Assembly: GCA_025057645.1 (NCBI GenBank)
Contig: JANXBJ010000001.1
Location: forward strand, 1 to 64,000
Reading direction: 5' to 3'
DNA: 64,000 nucleotides
Source: Anaerolineales bacterium
GTDB lineage: Bacteria > Chloroflexota > Anaerolineae > Anaerolineales > UBA4823
Notes under the pieces: model-generated
Told to the model about the DNA's origin: nothing
Database searches by the model: none
Seen by the model: only the letters and a program-made list of their open reading frames with translations
Position numbers and translations under genes: made by a program
Shown: in pieces, positions 44,863 to 53,497 of the stretch
How positions within the stretch are numbered: the stretch's first letter is position 1
How the letters are laid out: each line of letters begins with the position of its first letter

Positions 44863-45504
44863 ATGCCTTGCAGGAGGAGAATCCGATGGTCTTTTTGCAT
44901 GGCTTGGCTGTGCGGGCTTGTGGTGCTGTTGGCAGCAGCACTTCCGGCGCGCGCGCAGAGCGTAGCGGCAATTGTACCGCGCATTGAGATTCTGGAGCCG
45001 CGTCCGGGTCAGGCTTTGCAAGGCAGTGTGCGCATTATCGGCAGCACCAATATTCGCAATTTTCATTACAGTGAACTGGCGTTTGCATACCAAGAAAACC
45101 CTACCGATACTTGGTTTCTTCTCGCTGAAAGCGATCAAGGCGTGGTGCGTGAGGTTTTAGCGGTCTGGGATACCACCACGATTACAGATAACGACTACCA
45201 ACTCCGGTTGACCGTCTTGACAAAGGACAATCAAACCCATGTTTATATGGTGGAGAGGTTACGGGTTCGCAACTACACTGCGGTCGAGACCGACACCCCC
45301 GAACCGAGGCAGCGGAACCGAGTCGAAGCGGAAACCACCCCAGAGCCGACGCAACCGACTTTCACTCCCTCACCTCTCCCAACCAATCCGCTTACCCTGC
45401 ATCCGAGGGATCTCACCTACAGCGCTTTGAAAGGAGCCGGGCTGGTAACCCTCTTCTTTGTCGTTGGGAGTCTGGTCCTCGCTTTGCGAAATCGGTCTGC
45501 CTGA
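44863..45504 (+). CDS. Secreted single-pass membrane protein with Ig-like domain
   Basis: 213 residues. A signal peptide (basic MPCRRRIRW, core AWLCGLVVLLAAALPARA, cut after AQS) is followed by a beta-sandwich of about 95 residues (IEILEPRPGQALQGSVRIIGSTNI, WDTTTITDNDYQLRLTVLT), a Thr/Pro-rich linker, and a C-terminal membrane helix (ALKGAGLVTLFFVVGSLVLAL) with a short basic tail. The globular part is similar in style to Ig/fibronectin-like extracellular domains. No enzyme motifs. Only 3 bp separate it from pth, implying co-transcription. Confidence 0.8.
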   Translation: MPCRRRIRWSFCMAWLCGLVVLLAAALPARAQSVAAIVPRIEILEPRPGQALQGSVRIIGSTNIRNFHYSELAFAYQENPTDTWFLLAESDQGVVREVLAVWDTTTITDNDYQLRLTVLTKDNQTHVYMVERLRVRNYTAVETDTPEPRQRNRVEAETTPEPTQPTFTPSPLPTNPLTLHPRDLTYSALKGAGLVTLFFVVGSLVLALRNRSA

Positions 45505-45507
45505 AAG

Positions 45508-46122
45508 ATGAGCGATTGGATTCCTTCCGCAGAGCGCTCAACTTACTTGATCGTCGGCTTAGGCAATCCGGGCAAAGAGTATGCCCAAAGCCGACATAAT
45601 GTCGGCTTTATGGTGGTGGAGCGGATGGCAGAGCAACACGGGCTTCTATTCACGCGATATGAACACAGGGCGCTAGTGGTCAAGCTTAAGTTCGAGCTTA
45701 AGACCTTGATCCTCGCCAAGCCGCAGACTTTCATGAATCTCTCCGGAAGTGCTGTAGGGGCTTTGGTGCGCTTCTATAAAGTGCCGGTGGAACAATTGAT
45801 GGTGATTTATGACGACATTGATTTGCCCTTTGGAACGCTGCGAATGCGTCCGGGAGGGAGCTCTGGCGGGCATAAGGGAATGCAATCGATCTTAGAGCGC
45901 TTGGGACGGCAGGACATTCCGCGCTTGCGAATCGGCGTTGGGCGTCCTAAAAGCTCAAGGTTGGCAGCGGAGTATGTTTTGGAGAAATTTAGCCCTCAGG
46001 AGAGCCTAGAGTTACCCTCGATCCTGAACCGCGCTGTCCAGGCATTGCAGGATTGGACTAGGTTGGGGATTGTGGAAGCTATGAACCGCCACAACGTTAA
46101 TTTGCTTGCCAATCAGGCCTGA
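45508..46122 (+). CDS. pth: Peptidyl-tRNA hydrolase
   Basis: 204 residues. Frees tRNA from prematurely released peptidyl-tRNA. YLIVGLGNPGKEYAQSRHNVGFMV holds the catalytic His and an essential Asn; KPQTFMNLSGSAV and YDDIDLPFGTLRMRPGGSSGGHKGMQSI complete the active site. Ends just inside the upstream region of mfd; pth-mfd is a common gene order in bacteria. Confidence 0.97.
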   Translation: MSDWIPSAERSTYLIVGLGNPGKEYAQSRHNVGFMVVERMAEQHGLLFTRYEHRALVVKLKFELKTLILAKPQTFMNLSGSAVGALVRFYKVPVEQLMVIYDDIDLPFGTLRMRPGGSSGGHKGMQSILERLGRQDIPRLRIGVGRPKSSRLAAEYVLEKFSPQESLELPSILNRAVQALQDWTRLGIVEAMNRHNVNLLANQA

Positions 46123-46144
46123 GGTGACCCAAAGAAAGGTCAAT

Positions 46145-49100
46145 ATGAGCTTCGAGGTCCTCTTCCAACGAATCGCCGAGTCGAGCCAGTCGCTTTTGAG
46201 TGCCTTACGGGGCCATCGGGGTCTCTTGCGCCTCTCCCTCAGACGTTCGGCCCGTGTGCCTCTGGCGATTGCGCTAACGAAGGCCTTGCAAGTGCCTATT
46301 TTCTGGATTGTTGATCGGAACGATCGAGCTTTGGCGCTGTTGGAGGAGGCGAGCCTGTGGGATTCGAACCTGACTCGTTATCTGTTTGCCGAGCCTAGTG
46401 TATTATTTTACGAAAAGGCCCCATGGAGCGAATCCACCCGTCGAGAGCGACTCGCAGTTCTCACCCATTTTGCTAAAACCCAGCTCCCTTCTTTTAGGAT
46501 AGAAGATCAGCCGGTTCTGGTCATCGCTTCTGCTCGTTCGGTGATGACCCGCACCATGCCCCGGCGTGAGTTTCTCAAAGCGCTTCGCGTGTATAAGCGG
46601 GGGGCCGTGCAGCCCATGGAACACCTGATTCAACACTGGATCGAACTAGGGTATGAGCGGGTTAGCACTGTGGTCGAGACTGGACAATTTGCTCGGCGTG
46701 GCGGGATTCTCGATATTTGGCCGCAGGCTTCTCCTTTTCCAGTGCGGATTGACTTTTTTGGAGATCAAATCGAGACCTTGACACCATTCGATCCGTCGAG
46801 TCAGCTCACCGACCGCAGCCGAGGAGAGTTAGCGGCCTTGCTTGTGCCTCCGGCAAGGGAGTATCTTCTGAAGTCCGAAGAGGTTTATCCGCTTGAGGCG
46901 CAGCTTGAACTTTGTGAATTTCACCTGCCCTATTTGCATCCCTATCCGGCATGTGTCTTGGATTATTTGCCCGAGCATGCGCTCGTCCTCGTTGACGATG
47001 CGGAGATCGTGCGCCAGACGGCTACGGAGATAGAAGAACAGGCCTTAGAACTACGTCAATCTGCTCTTCGCGAGGGAAGCATAACGGAAGACTGCCCGCC
47101 TCCTTACGTTTCGTGGTCTGAGGTTGAGGATCGCTTGTCTCTGCGAAGAGGAGTTCAGTTCGGGTGGGAAGCGGAAGATTGCGCGCCGGAGGCTCTGGCC
47201 CATGAACTCAATCAAGCATTTCAAGGGCAACCGCGTTTCGGCGGGCGGTTGAAGCCGTTCCTTCAGCATCTCGATGAGCTTGCCCGAGAGACTTCGGCGA
47301 TCTGGGTTGTGTCTAGGCAAGCTGCGCGATTGGAGGAGCTTTGGCGCGAGGGGCGACATGCCGGAGAGGCGGTAGGTATAGTGAGGTTTGTCAAGGGAAG
47401 CATCGCCGAGGGCTTCAGCTTTGTCGCAAAGGACCGCACCGTTTTCCACGTTTTCTCTGACGGCGAGATTTTCGGCCTTCGCCCGCCGGAGATCCGTCAA
47501 CGGAAGAAGCCGGTCGTCTCAGGCCCCGAAGCACCCTATGCGGACCTACAGCCCGGCGATTACGTAGTTCACGTCGATCATGGCATTGGGATGTTTGTCG
47601 GCCTGGTCACGCGCACAATCGATGGGGTGGAGCGCGAATATTTGTGCCTTGAATACGCCGACCAAGCCCAACTCTATGTTCCGGTTTATCAAGCGGACCG
47701 CATCTCTCGTTACATCGGAGCAGACAAAAGAACCCCAGCGCTGAGCCGCCTGGGCACTTCAGAATGGCAAACTGTTAAGGCTCACGTCCGTGAGGCCGTG
47801 GTCGAAGTCGCCCAGGACTTGCTTGATCTATATGCAAAACGGAGCGTGATCCGAGGTCATGCTTTTTCGCCCGATACCCCTTGGCAAGCAGAACTAGAAG
47901 CCAGCTTTCCCTATGTTGAGACGGAAGACCAGCTTCGGGTGTTGAAAGAAATAAAGGCAGATATGGAGTCGCCGCGCCCCATGGATCGCTTGATCTGCGG
48001 GGACGTTGGATATGGTAAGACAGAAGTAGCTCTGCGGGCTGCCTTCAAGTGCGTAATGGATGGAAAGCAGGTTGCGGTCTTAGTGCCGACAACTATTCTC
48101 GCCCAGCAACACTACGAGACCTTTCGTCAGCGCTTGGCGGCCTTCCCGGTGGAAGTGGAAATGCTCTCTCGCTTTCGGACGCCTCAACAACAGCAAGACA
48201 TCTTGTATAAACTTGCCCAGGGGAAGATTGACATCATTATCGGGACGCATCGTCTGCTTTCGAACGATGTCGCTTTCAAGGATTTAGGGCTGCTGATTAT
48301 CGACGAGGAACAGCGCTTCGGGGTGCTCCATAAAGAGAAGCTCAAGAGAATGCGAGCCGAGGTCGATGTCCTAACGCTGACCGCTACTCCAATCCCACGC
48401 ACTCTATACCTTGCCTTGGCGGGCATTCGTGATATCTCCCTGATCAGGACCCCTCCAGAGGAGCGCATTCCTGTCCTCACCCATGTCGGCCCTTATTCGC
48501 CTGAGCTGATCCGCAGAGCAGTGTTGCGCGAGCTGGAACGCGGCGGACAGGTTTTCTTCGTCCACAACCGAGTTCAGACCATTGAGGCCATGCGCCGGCA
48601 CTTGGAGAAACTGATTCCGGAGGCGCGGATCGCCGTGGCACACGGTCAGATGCCGGAAAAGGAACTGGCTGAAATTATGCACCGGTTTACTCAGGGTAAG
48701 GTGGATGTCCTTTTGACCACTTCGATCATCGAATCGGGCCTGGATATTCCCAACGCAAACACCCTAATTGTCGACCGTGCCGATACTTTTGGTCTGGCTC
48801 AGCTCTATCAATTGCGTGGCCGGGTGGGGAGAGGTGCACAGCGCGCCTATGCTTACTTCTTTCGCCATCGACGGCGTCCGCCGAGCCCGGAGGGGCAACA
48901 ACGCCTGGAAATCATCGCCGAGAACGCCCAATTAGGGGCCGGCTTTTCGATAGCTATGCGCGATTTAGAGATGCGAGGTGCAGGGGATATTTTGGGAACA
49001 CGCCAATCGGGGCACGTTAACGCCGTAGGTTTGCATCTGTATACACGTTTGCTGACGGAGGCAATCCGACGGTTAGGGCAGAAAGAAGGCTTCCCCCCAC

Positions 49101-49573
49101 TGCGCTTGCCCGCCGAAGAGGAAACCGGGGTCGGAGTAACGGTCGATCTACCCCTTTCGGCCTCTATCCCCTCGGACTACGTTCCGGATAAGCTGATGCG
49201 ATTGCAGCTTTACCGCCGTATTGCGGATATGAGATCGAGTGTCGAGCTTGATCAACTGCGCAAAGAGTTCCATGATCGCTTCGGGCCTCCTCCCAAAGCA
49301 GTGGAGGATTTACTCTATCAAATGAAAGTCAAGCTGCTCGCTCAAAAAGCAGGCTTGGTTTCCGTCACTGTCGAAAACAACCAGATCGTTCTGAGGTTTC
49401 CCGAGGAATTTCAAGCTGGGCGAGGGCGTTTCCTGCACCCTGCAGCTCGCTGGGGCAAGACGGCGATTTGGTTTGCCTACACCACGGCGGAACAATGGCG
49501 AGAGGTTCTCTTGGAGATCTTGAGAGAACTTCAGCATGAGCCCGCTGTGCAGACTGCGGTCTTATCCGGCTAG
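46145..49573 (+). CDS. mfd: Transcription-repair coupling factor Mfd
   Basis: 1142 residues from ATG 46145, with AAAGG 5 nt upstream; an in-frame TTG at 46106 is less likely. The UvrB-homology region occupies the first 400 residues (GYERVSTVVETGQFARRGGILDIWP). The RNA-polymerase-interacting domain has GDYVVHVDHGIGMFVGL. The translocase has Walker A LICGDVGYGKTEVA, DEEQRFG, TLTATPIPRTL and motif VI QLYQLRGRVGR. The C-terminal TRCF domain is present. It displaces stalled polymerase and recruits UvrA. A sugar transferase gene follows after 5 bp. Confidence 0.97.
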   Translation: MSFEVLFQRIAESSQSLLSALRGHRGLLRLSLRRSARVPLAIALTKALQVPIFWIVDRNDRALALLEEASLWDSNLTRYLFAEPSVLFYEKAPWSESTRRERLAVLTHFAKTQLPSFRIEDQPVLVIASARSVMTRTMPRREFLKALRVYKRGAVQPMEHLIQHWIELGYERVSTVVETGQFARRGGILDIWPQASPFPVRIDFFGDQIETLTPFDPSSQLTDRSRGELAALLVPPAREYLLKSEEVYPLEAQLELCEFHLPYLHPYPACVLDYLPEHALVLVDDAEIVRQTATEIEEQALELRQSALREGSITEDCPPPYVSWSEVEDRLSLRRGVQFGWEAEDCAPEALAHELNQAFQGQPRFGGRLKPFLQHLDELARETSAIWVVSRQAARLEELWREGRHAGEAVGIVRFVKGSIAEGFSFVAKDRTVFHVFSDGEIFGLRPPEIRQRKKPVVSGPEAPYADLQPGDYVVHVDHGIGMFVGLVTRTIDGVEREYLCLEYADQAQLYVPVYQADRISRYIGADKRTPALSRLGTSEWQTVKAHVREAVVEVAQDLLDLYAKRSVIRGHAFSPDTPWQAELEASFPYVETEDQLRVLKEIKADMESPRPMDRLICGDVGYGKTEVALRAAFKCVMDGKQVAVLVPTTILAQQHYETFRQRLAAFPVEVEMLSRFRTPQQQQDILYKLAQGKIDIIIGTHRLLSNDVAFKDLGLLIIDEEQRFGVLHKEKLKRMRAEVDVLTLTATPIPRTLYLALAGIRDISLIRTPPEERIPVLTHVGPYSPELIRRAVLRELERGGQVFFVHNRVQTIEAMRRHLEKLIPEARIAVAHGQMPEKELAEIMHRFTQGKVDVLLTTSIIESGLDIPNANTLIVDRADTFGLAQLYQLRGRVGRGAQRAYAYFFRHRRRPPSPEGQQRLEIIAENAQLGAGFSIAMRDLEMRGAGDILGTRQSGHVNAVGLHLYTRLLTEAIRRLGQKEGFPPLRLPAEEETGVGVTVDLPLSASIPSDYVPDKLMRLQLYRRIADMRSSVELDQLRKEFHDRFGPPPKAVEDLLYQMKVKLLAQKAGLVSVTVENNQIVLRFPEEFQAGRGRFLHPAARWGKTAIWFAYTTAEQWREVLLEILRELQHEPAVQTAVLSG

Positions 49574-49578
49574 AGCAA

Positions 49579-50241
49579 ATGAGACCGAAGAAAACCATCC
49601 CCCTAAGTAAGCGGCTCTTTGATAAGATCGTGAGTCTGTTGCTGATCGTCTTGCTTTCTCCGCTAATGCTTTTTATTGCCCTGATCGTTTGGTTGGTGCA
49701 TGGCTCGCCGGTGCTCTTTCGTCAACAACGTCCTGGTTACCTAGGCAAGCCGTTCACCTGTTATAAATTCCGTACCATGGTCGAGCGGCGTGACGAACAG
49801 GGCAATCTGTTGCCGGATGAGCAGCGCCTGACCCGCCTTGGGCGGTTTCTGCGCTCGACAAGTTTGGATGAGCTTCCGGAGTTGCTTAACGTCCTGCGCG
49901 GGGAAATGAGCTTGGTGGGACCTCGACCCTTGCTGATGCAGTACCTCGATCGATACACCCCTGAGCAAGCTCGTAGACATGAAGTGTTGCCGGGGATTAC
50001 CGGTTGGGCGCAGGTCAATGGTCGCAATGCACTCAGTTGGGAAGAGAAATTTCGCCTCGATGTATGGTATGTCGATCATTGGTCGTTTTGGCTCGACCTG
50101 AAGATCCTCGCTCTTACCCTAATTAAGGTGCTCAAGCGCGAGGGAATCAGCAGCGAGGGTTTTGCAACTGCGCCGGAATTTCTGGGCAGTGCGGAGCAGT
50201 CTTGGGAAGCTAGGGAGGAAAGTCCCGAACATGGAAGCTAA
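49579..50241 (+). CDS. Bacterial sugar-phosphate transferase (initiating glycosyl-1-P transferase)
   Basis: 220 residues. Single-domain PglC/WcaJ-core type: SKRLFDKIVSLLLIVLLSPLMLFIAL (re-entrant membrane helix), GKPFTCYKFRTMVERRDE, LGRFLRSTSLDELPELLNVLRGEMSLVGPRPLL and ITGWAQVNGRNALSWEEKFRLDVWYVD. It moves a sugar phosphate from a UDP-sugar to undecaprenyl phosphate, starting a surface glycan. No second glycosyltransferase is nearby. It overlaps the following E1 gene by 11 bp and precedes a NeuD-type acyltransferase fusion, placing both in surface-sugar metabolism. Confidence 0.93.
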   Translation: MRPKKTIPLSKRLFDKIVSLLLIVLLSPLMLFIALIVWLVHGSPVLFRQQRPGYLGKPFTCYKFRTMVERRDEQGNLLPDEQRLTRLGRFLRSTSLDELPELLNVLRGEMSLVGPRPLLMQYLDRYTPEQARRHEVLPGITGWAQVNGRNALSWEEKFRLDVWYVDHWSFWLDLKILALTLIKVLKREGISSEGFATAPEFLGSAEQSWEAREESPEHGS

Positions 50242-52264
50242 CCATTTTTATCGCTTGATGTGTCGCATCCGCTTTTTCGAGGAATTGGTTTTGGAGAAAT
50301 TCCCAAGCGGTGTGTTTGTGGGCACAACACATACATATCTGGGTCAAGAGGCAAATGCGGTGGGGGTGGTCGCTCACCTCCGAGCTGAAGATATCATTTT
50401 TAGCAATCACCGTGGGCATGGGCATTTCCTGGCCTTTGGGGGCGATCCGCGCGCGCTCTTTGCCGAGCTAATGGGGAAACGGAGCGGAGTATGCGGTGGC
50501 AGAGGCGGCTCTCAGCACTTGCACTGGCGCAATTTTTACTCCAATGGAGTTCAAGGAGGAATCGTCCCCATTGCAACCGGCATGGCATTTGCTGAGAAAA
50601 TTAAGCGCAGCGGAGGCATTGCAGTGGCATTCTTGGGTGACGGAACTTTGGGAGAGGGCGTGATTTACGAAGCGTTCAATATGGCAAGCAAGTGGAACAT
50701 CCCAGTTCTGTATGTCGTCGAAAACAACCGCATCGCTCAAACCACGCCAATCGAGCTGACCCTTGCCGGCACAATTGCCGGCCGGTTTCAAGCTTTCGGG
50801 ATCGCCGGCGAGGAGTTGGAAACCTGCGATGTGCTAGATGTTTATCAAGCAGCAGGAAGATGGGTTGCACAGGTGCGTGAGACTCAATCTCCGGCGGCGC
50901 TGATCCTACACACCTATCGTTTTGGCCCGCACTCTAAAGGAGACGACACCCGTCCCGCTGAGGAGGTCGCTCGTCTCTGGGAAGTTTTTGACCCCCTGAA
51001 GGTTTTCTCCCGGCGTCTCTCTGCGCAGGAACGTGCCGCAATTGAAGCGGAAGAGCGAGAACGAATTCAACAGGCTTTTGAGGCTGCGCTGAGAGATGAA
51101 TATCCCCTGCCGAGTGAGCTAGGCCGGCTGGGGGAAAATGTCCTTGTCCCCACCTCATCTTCTCTCATGAGTGGGGATATCCTCACCCTCGGCCCCTCTT
51201 TCAATGAGGGACGCAAACAGGCCTCTGGGGCGGCGGGAGGGGGCAAAGGGATAGGCGAAAACGGTGTTACCGTAGTTCACTCTCTCAACCGAGCACTCCG
51301 TCGGGCCTTGGCCGAAAATGAGCGTGTGTATCTGATAGGTCAAGACCTGCTCGATCCTTACGGAGGCGCATTCAAAGTGACGCAGGGTTGTTCGACCGAA
51401 TTCCCCAACCGAGTGATCCCTACCCCCATCTCCGAAGCCGGGCTTGTCGGCATTGCAGCCGGCATGGCCATGCGAGGGTTGCTTCCGGTCGCTGAGATCA
51501 TGTTTGGCGACTTCCTTACTTTGATCGCAGATCAGGTGATCAACCACATTGCGAAATTTCGCTGGACGTACGGTGAGGCAGTGAAGGTGCCGCTGGTAAT
51601 CCGCACGCCTGTAGGGGGCGGACGAGGGTATGGTCCTACTCACTCCCAATCGCTTGAGAAGCTCTATCTCGGGGTGCCCGGTATTCATGTTGTTGCAGTC
51701 ACTCACTTTGGCAGCCCGCAAGACTTGCTGCTTCACGCTCTTTGGCAAGATGAAGACCCCGTAATTTTGATTGAGCATAAGAGCCTATATCCGTTGCCCC
51801 TCTTCGAGGCCTCGGACCCGGACTTCGAGCGGGAAGTTGATTGGACCGCTTTGGGTTACCCCGTATATACTCTGCGTCTAAGAGGGGCGCCTCCTCCGAT
51901 TTTGTCCTTGATTGCGTATGGCTATGCAGCCGAGTTGGCCCGCAAGGCTATGCTCCAGCTAGCCTACCGCGAGGAAATCTTTTGTGAGTTAGTTGTTCCG
52001 ACCCAGTTAAACCCCTGCGAGAGCAAAAAACTGCTAGAATCGGTCCGGCGCACCGGGCGGGCGATCGTGATCGAAGAAGGCACCTTGACTTTGGGTTGGG
52101 GGGCGGAAGTGTTAGCCCGGCTGGCAGAGCAGGCCTTACCTAGCCTGTTGCGAGTCGCTCGCATCGCAACAGCCGATTGCCCAATCCCGGCTTCTCCCCC
52201 TTTAGAAAAGGCGGTCTTGCCCAGTGTTGAGGCTATTGTGCAAAAGGCAATCGACATTCTCTGA
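50231..52264 (+). CDS. Fused alpha-beta 2-oxoacid dehydrogenase E1
   Basis: 677 residues from ATG 50231 (GGGAGGAAAG upstream); a longer TTG start at 50162 would extend into the sugar transferase gene. Residues 1 to about 310 are E1-alpha: the ThDP site GDGTLGEGVIYEAFNMASKW through VVENN (about 136-166), with GVCGGRGGSQHLHW before it. A Gly-rich linker leads at about 345 to E1-beta: VYLIGQDLLDPYGGAF, PTPISEAGLVGIAAGMAMRG, GGGRGYGPTHSQSLEKLYL. It decarboxylates a 2-oxoacid and transfers the acyl group to a lipoyl domain. Substrate may be pyruvate or a branched oxoacid; not resolved. No E2 or E3 gene follows; the next gene supplies a lipoyl domain fused to a NeuD acyltransferase. Confidence 0.92.
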   Translation: MEANHFYRLMCRIRFFEELVLEKFPSGVFVGTTHTYLGQEANAVGVVAHLRAEDIIFSNHRGHGHFLAFGGDPRALFAELMGKRSGVCGGRGGSQHLHWRNFYSNGVQGGIVPIATGMAFAEKIKRSGGIAVAFLGDGTLGEGVIYEAFNMASKWNIPVLYVVENNRIAQTTPIELTLAGTIAGRFQAFGIAGEELETCDVLDVYQAAGRWVAQVRETQSPAALILHTYRFGPHSKGDDTRPAEEVARLWEVFDPLKVFSRRLSAQERAAIEAEERERIQQAFEAALRDEYPLPSELGRLGENVLVPTSSSLMSGDILTLGPSFNEGRKQASGAAGGGKGIGENGVTVVHSLNRALRRALAENERVYLIGQDLLDPYGGAFKVTQGCSTEFPNRVIPTPISEAGLVGIAAGMAMRGLLPVAEIMFGDFLTLIADQVINHIAKFRWTYGEAVKVPLVIRTPVGGGRGYGPTHSQSLEKLYLGVPGIHVVAVTHFGSPQDLLLHALWQDEDPVILIEHKSLYPLPLFEASDPDFEREVDWTALGYPVYTLRLRGAPPPILSLIAYGYAAELARKAMLQLAYREEIFCELVVPTQLNPCESKKLLESVRRTGRAIVIEEGTLTLGWGAEVLARLAEQALPSLLRVARIATADCPIPASPPLEKAVLPSVEAIVQKAIDIL

Positions 52265-52298
52265 CCCAAAAGACTCTGGTTTGGAGTAGAGGTGATTT

Positions 52299-53414
52299 GT
52301 GGACAGCCCAGCGAAACCGATTTTATTTCCCTTGATCAACGCTAATGAACCGGAGATGATGCTGGTTTCCGTTACAGTTCAGCAGGGTCAGAAGGTACAA
52401 GCGGGCCAGGTGCTGGGTGTTGTCGAAACGACTAAGGCTACTGCTGAAATTACTGCGGAAGAGGAAGGATATATATTCCTTGTCGACCCCGGGGCGGGAA
52501 GGATGGTGCGGGCAGGAGAGGTGTTCGGTTATCTCTCGTCGGAACCCGACTCTGACCTGCAGAGCCTGAGGCTTGAAAAGCAGGAGACTGACACTCTCGC
52601 CGTGGAAGGCCAGTGGGGAAATCTGCGTCTTACGCAGCCGGCGCGGCGCCTGGCTGAGGAGATGAGGGTCGATATAAGCCGCCTGCCTCGAGATGAGTGG
52701 ATCACTGAGCAGCGCCTCAGGCGCTGGATTGAAGAGGAGCGTGTGCGCGCCGAGGCTGCCAAAGCGCAGGACAAAGTCGATCCCGCAGCGGTCCTGATCT
52801 TCGGCGGAGGCGGACATGGAAAGTCGCTGATTGAACTGCTCCGGGCGACTGCACAATATTCAATTGCCGGCGTGATCGACGATCATAAGCCTTTGGGTGA
52901 GCACATACTAGGCGTGCCGGTGATCGGTCGGAGTGAGGACTTGCCTGATTTATACGCCCGGGGGTATCGCCTAATGGTCAATGCCGTGGGGGGAATCGGG
53001 GATCTCTCCCAGCGTTTGGCCGTGTTTGCGCGCAGCAAAGCCGCTGGTTTCGATTTCCCGACCATAGTTCATCCCACTGCATTTGTCGAAGAAAGCGCCA
53101 CGCTGGCTAAAGGCGCCCAGGTGTTTCCTCATGCCTACATTGGCAGTGAGGCAAGGATTGGCTTTGGGGTCATCGTCAATACCGGAGCAATTATCTCACA
53201 CGATTGTCAAGTCGAGGATTATGTAAATATCTCCCCGGGAGCGATTTTGGCAGGGGAGGTGTATGTCGGCGAGGCTACCTTAATCGGGATGGGGGTGACG
53301 GTCAACCTAAGAGTCAGAATCGGGGCTCACTGCCGCATTGGAAACGGAGCTACGGTGAAACGGGATGTACCCGATTACACCATCGTGCGCGCCGGTTCGG
53401 TTTGGCCGCCCTAA
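52299..53414 (+). CDS. Lipoyl / E3-binding-like / NeuD-type acyltransferase fusion
   Basis: 371 residues from GTG 52299 (AGAGGTG upstream), 34 bp after the E1 gene. Residues 1-82 form a lipoyl domain with the acceptor Lys46 in VVETTKATAEI. Residues about 110-147 (TQPARRLAEEMRVDISRLP then EQRLRRWIEE) resemble the peripheral subunit-binding domain that holds E1 or E3. Residues 164-371 are a NeuD/PglD sugar acyltransferase: LIFGGGGHGKSLIELL, GVPVIGRSEDLP, then left-handed hexapeptide repeats with the presumed catalytic His301 in IISHDCQVEDYVNISPGA. The E2 catalytic CAT domain is absent. Inferred reaction: acyl-lipoyl to amino-sugar transfer. Confidence 0.88.
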   Translation: MDSPAKPILFPLINANEPEMMLVSVTVQQGQKVQAGQVLGVVETTKATAEITAEEEGYIFLVDPGAGRMVRAGEVFGYLSSEPDSDLQSLRLEKQETDTLAVEGQWGNLRLTQPARRLAEEMRVDISRLPRDEWITEQRLRRWIEEERVRAEAAKAQDKVDPAAVLIFGGGGHGKSLIELLRATAQYSIAGVIDDHKPLGEHILGVPVIGRSEDLPDLYARGYRLMVNAVGGIGDLSQRLAVFARSKAAGFDFPTIVHPTAFVEESATLAKGAQVFPHAYIGSEARIGFGVIVNTGAIISHDCQVEDYVNISPGAILAGEVYVGEATLIGMGVTVNLRVRIGAHCRIGNGATVKRDVPDYTIVRAGSVWPP

Positions 53415-53497
53415 GCAATGGAGCGGATAGATTCCAACATAATTCTTAGACTTCGCATAGGAATTTTTCAGTAGAATCGACCTGCGGAGGTGAAACG

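Noticed and set aside
51155-51778. Minus-strand frame of 207 codons inside the E1 gene
   Set aside because: It is the complement of conserved E1-beta text and shows no protein-like features.
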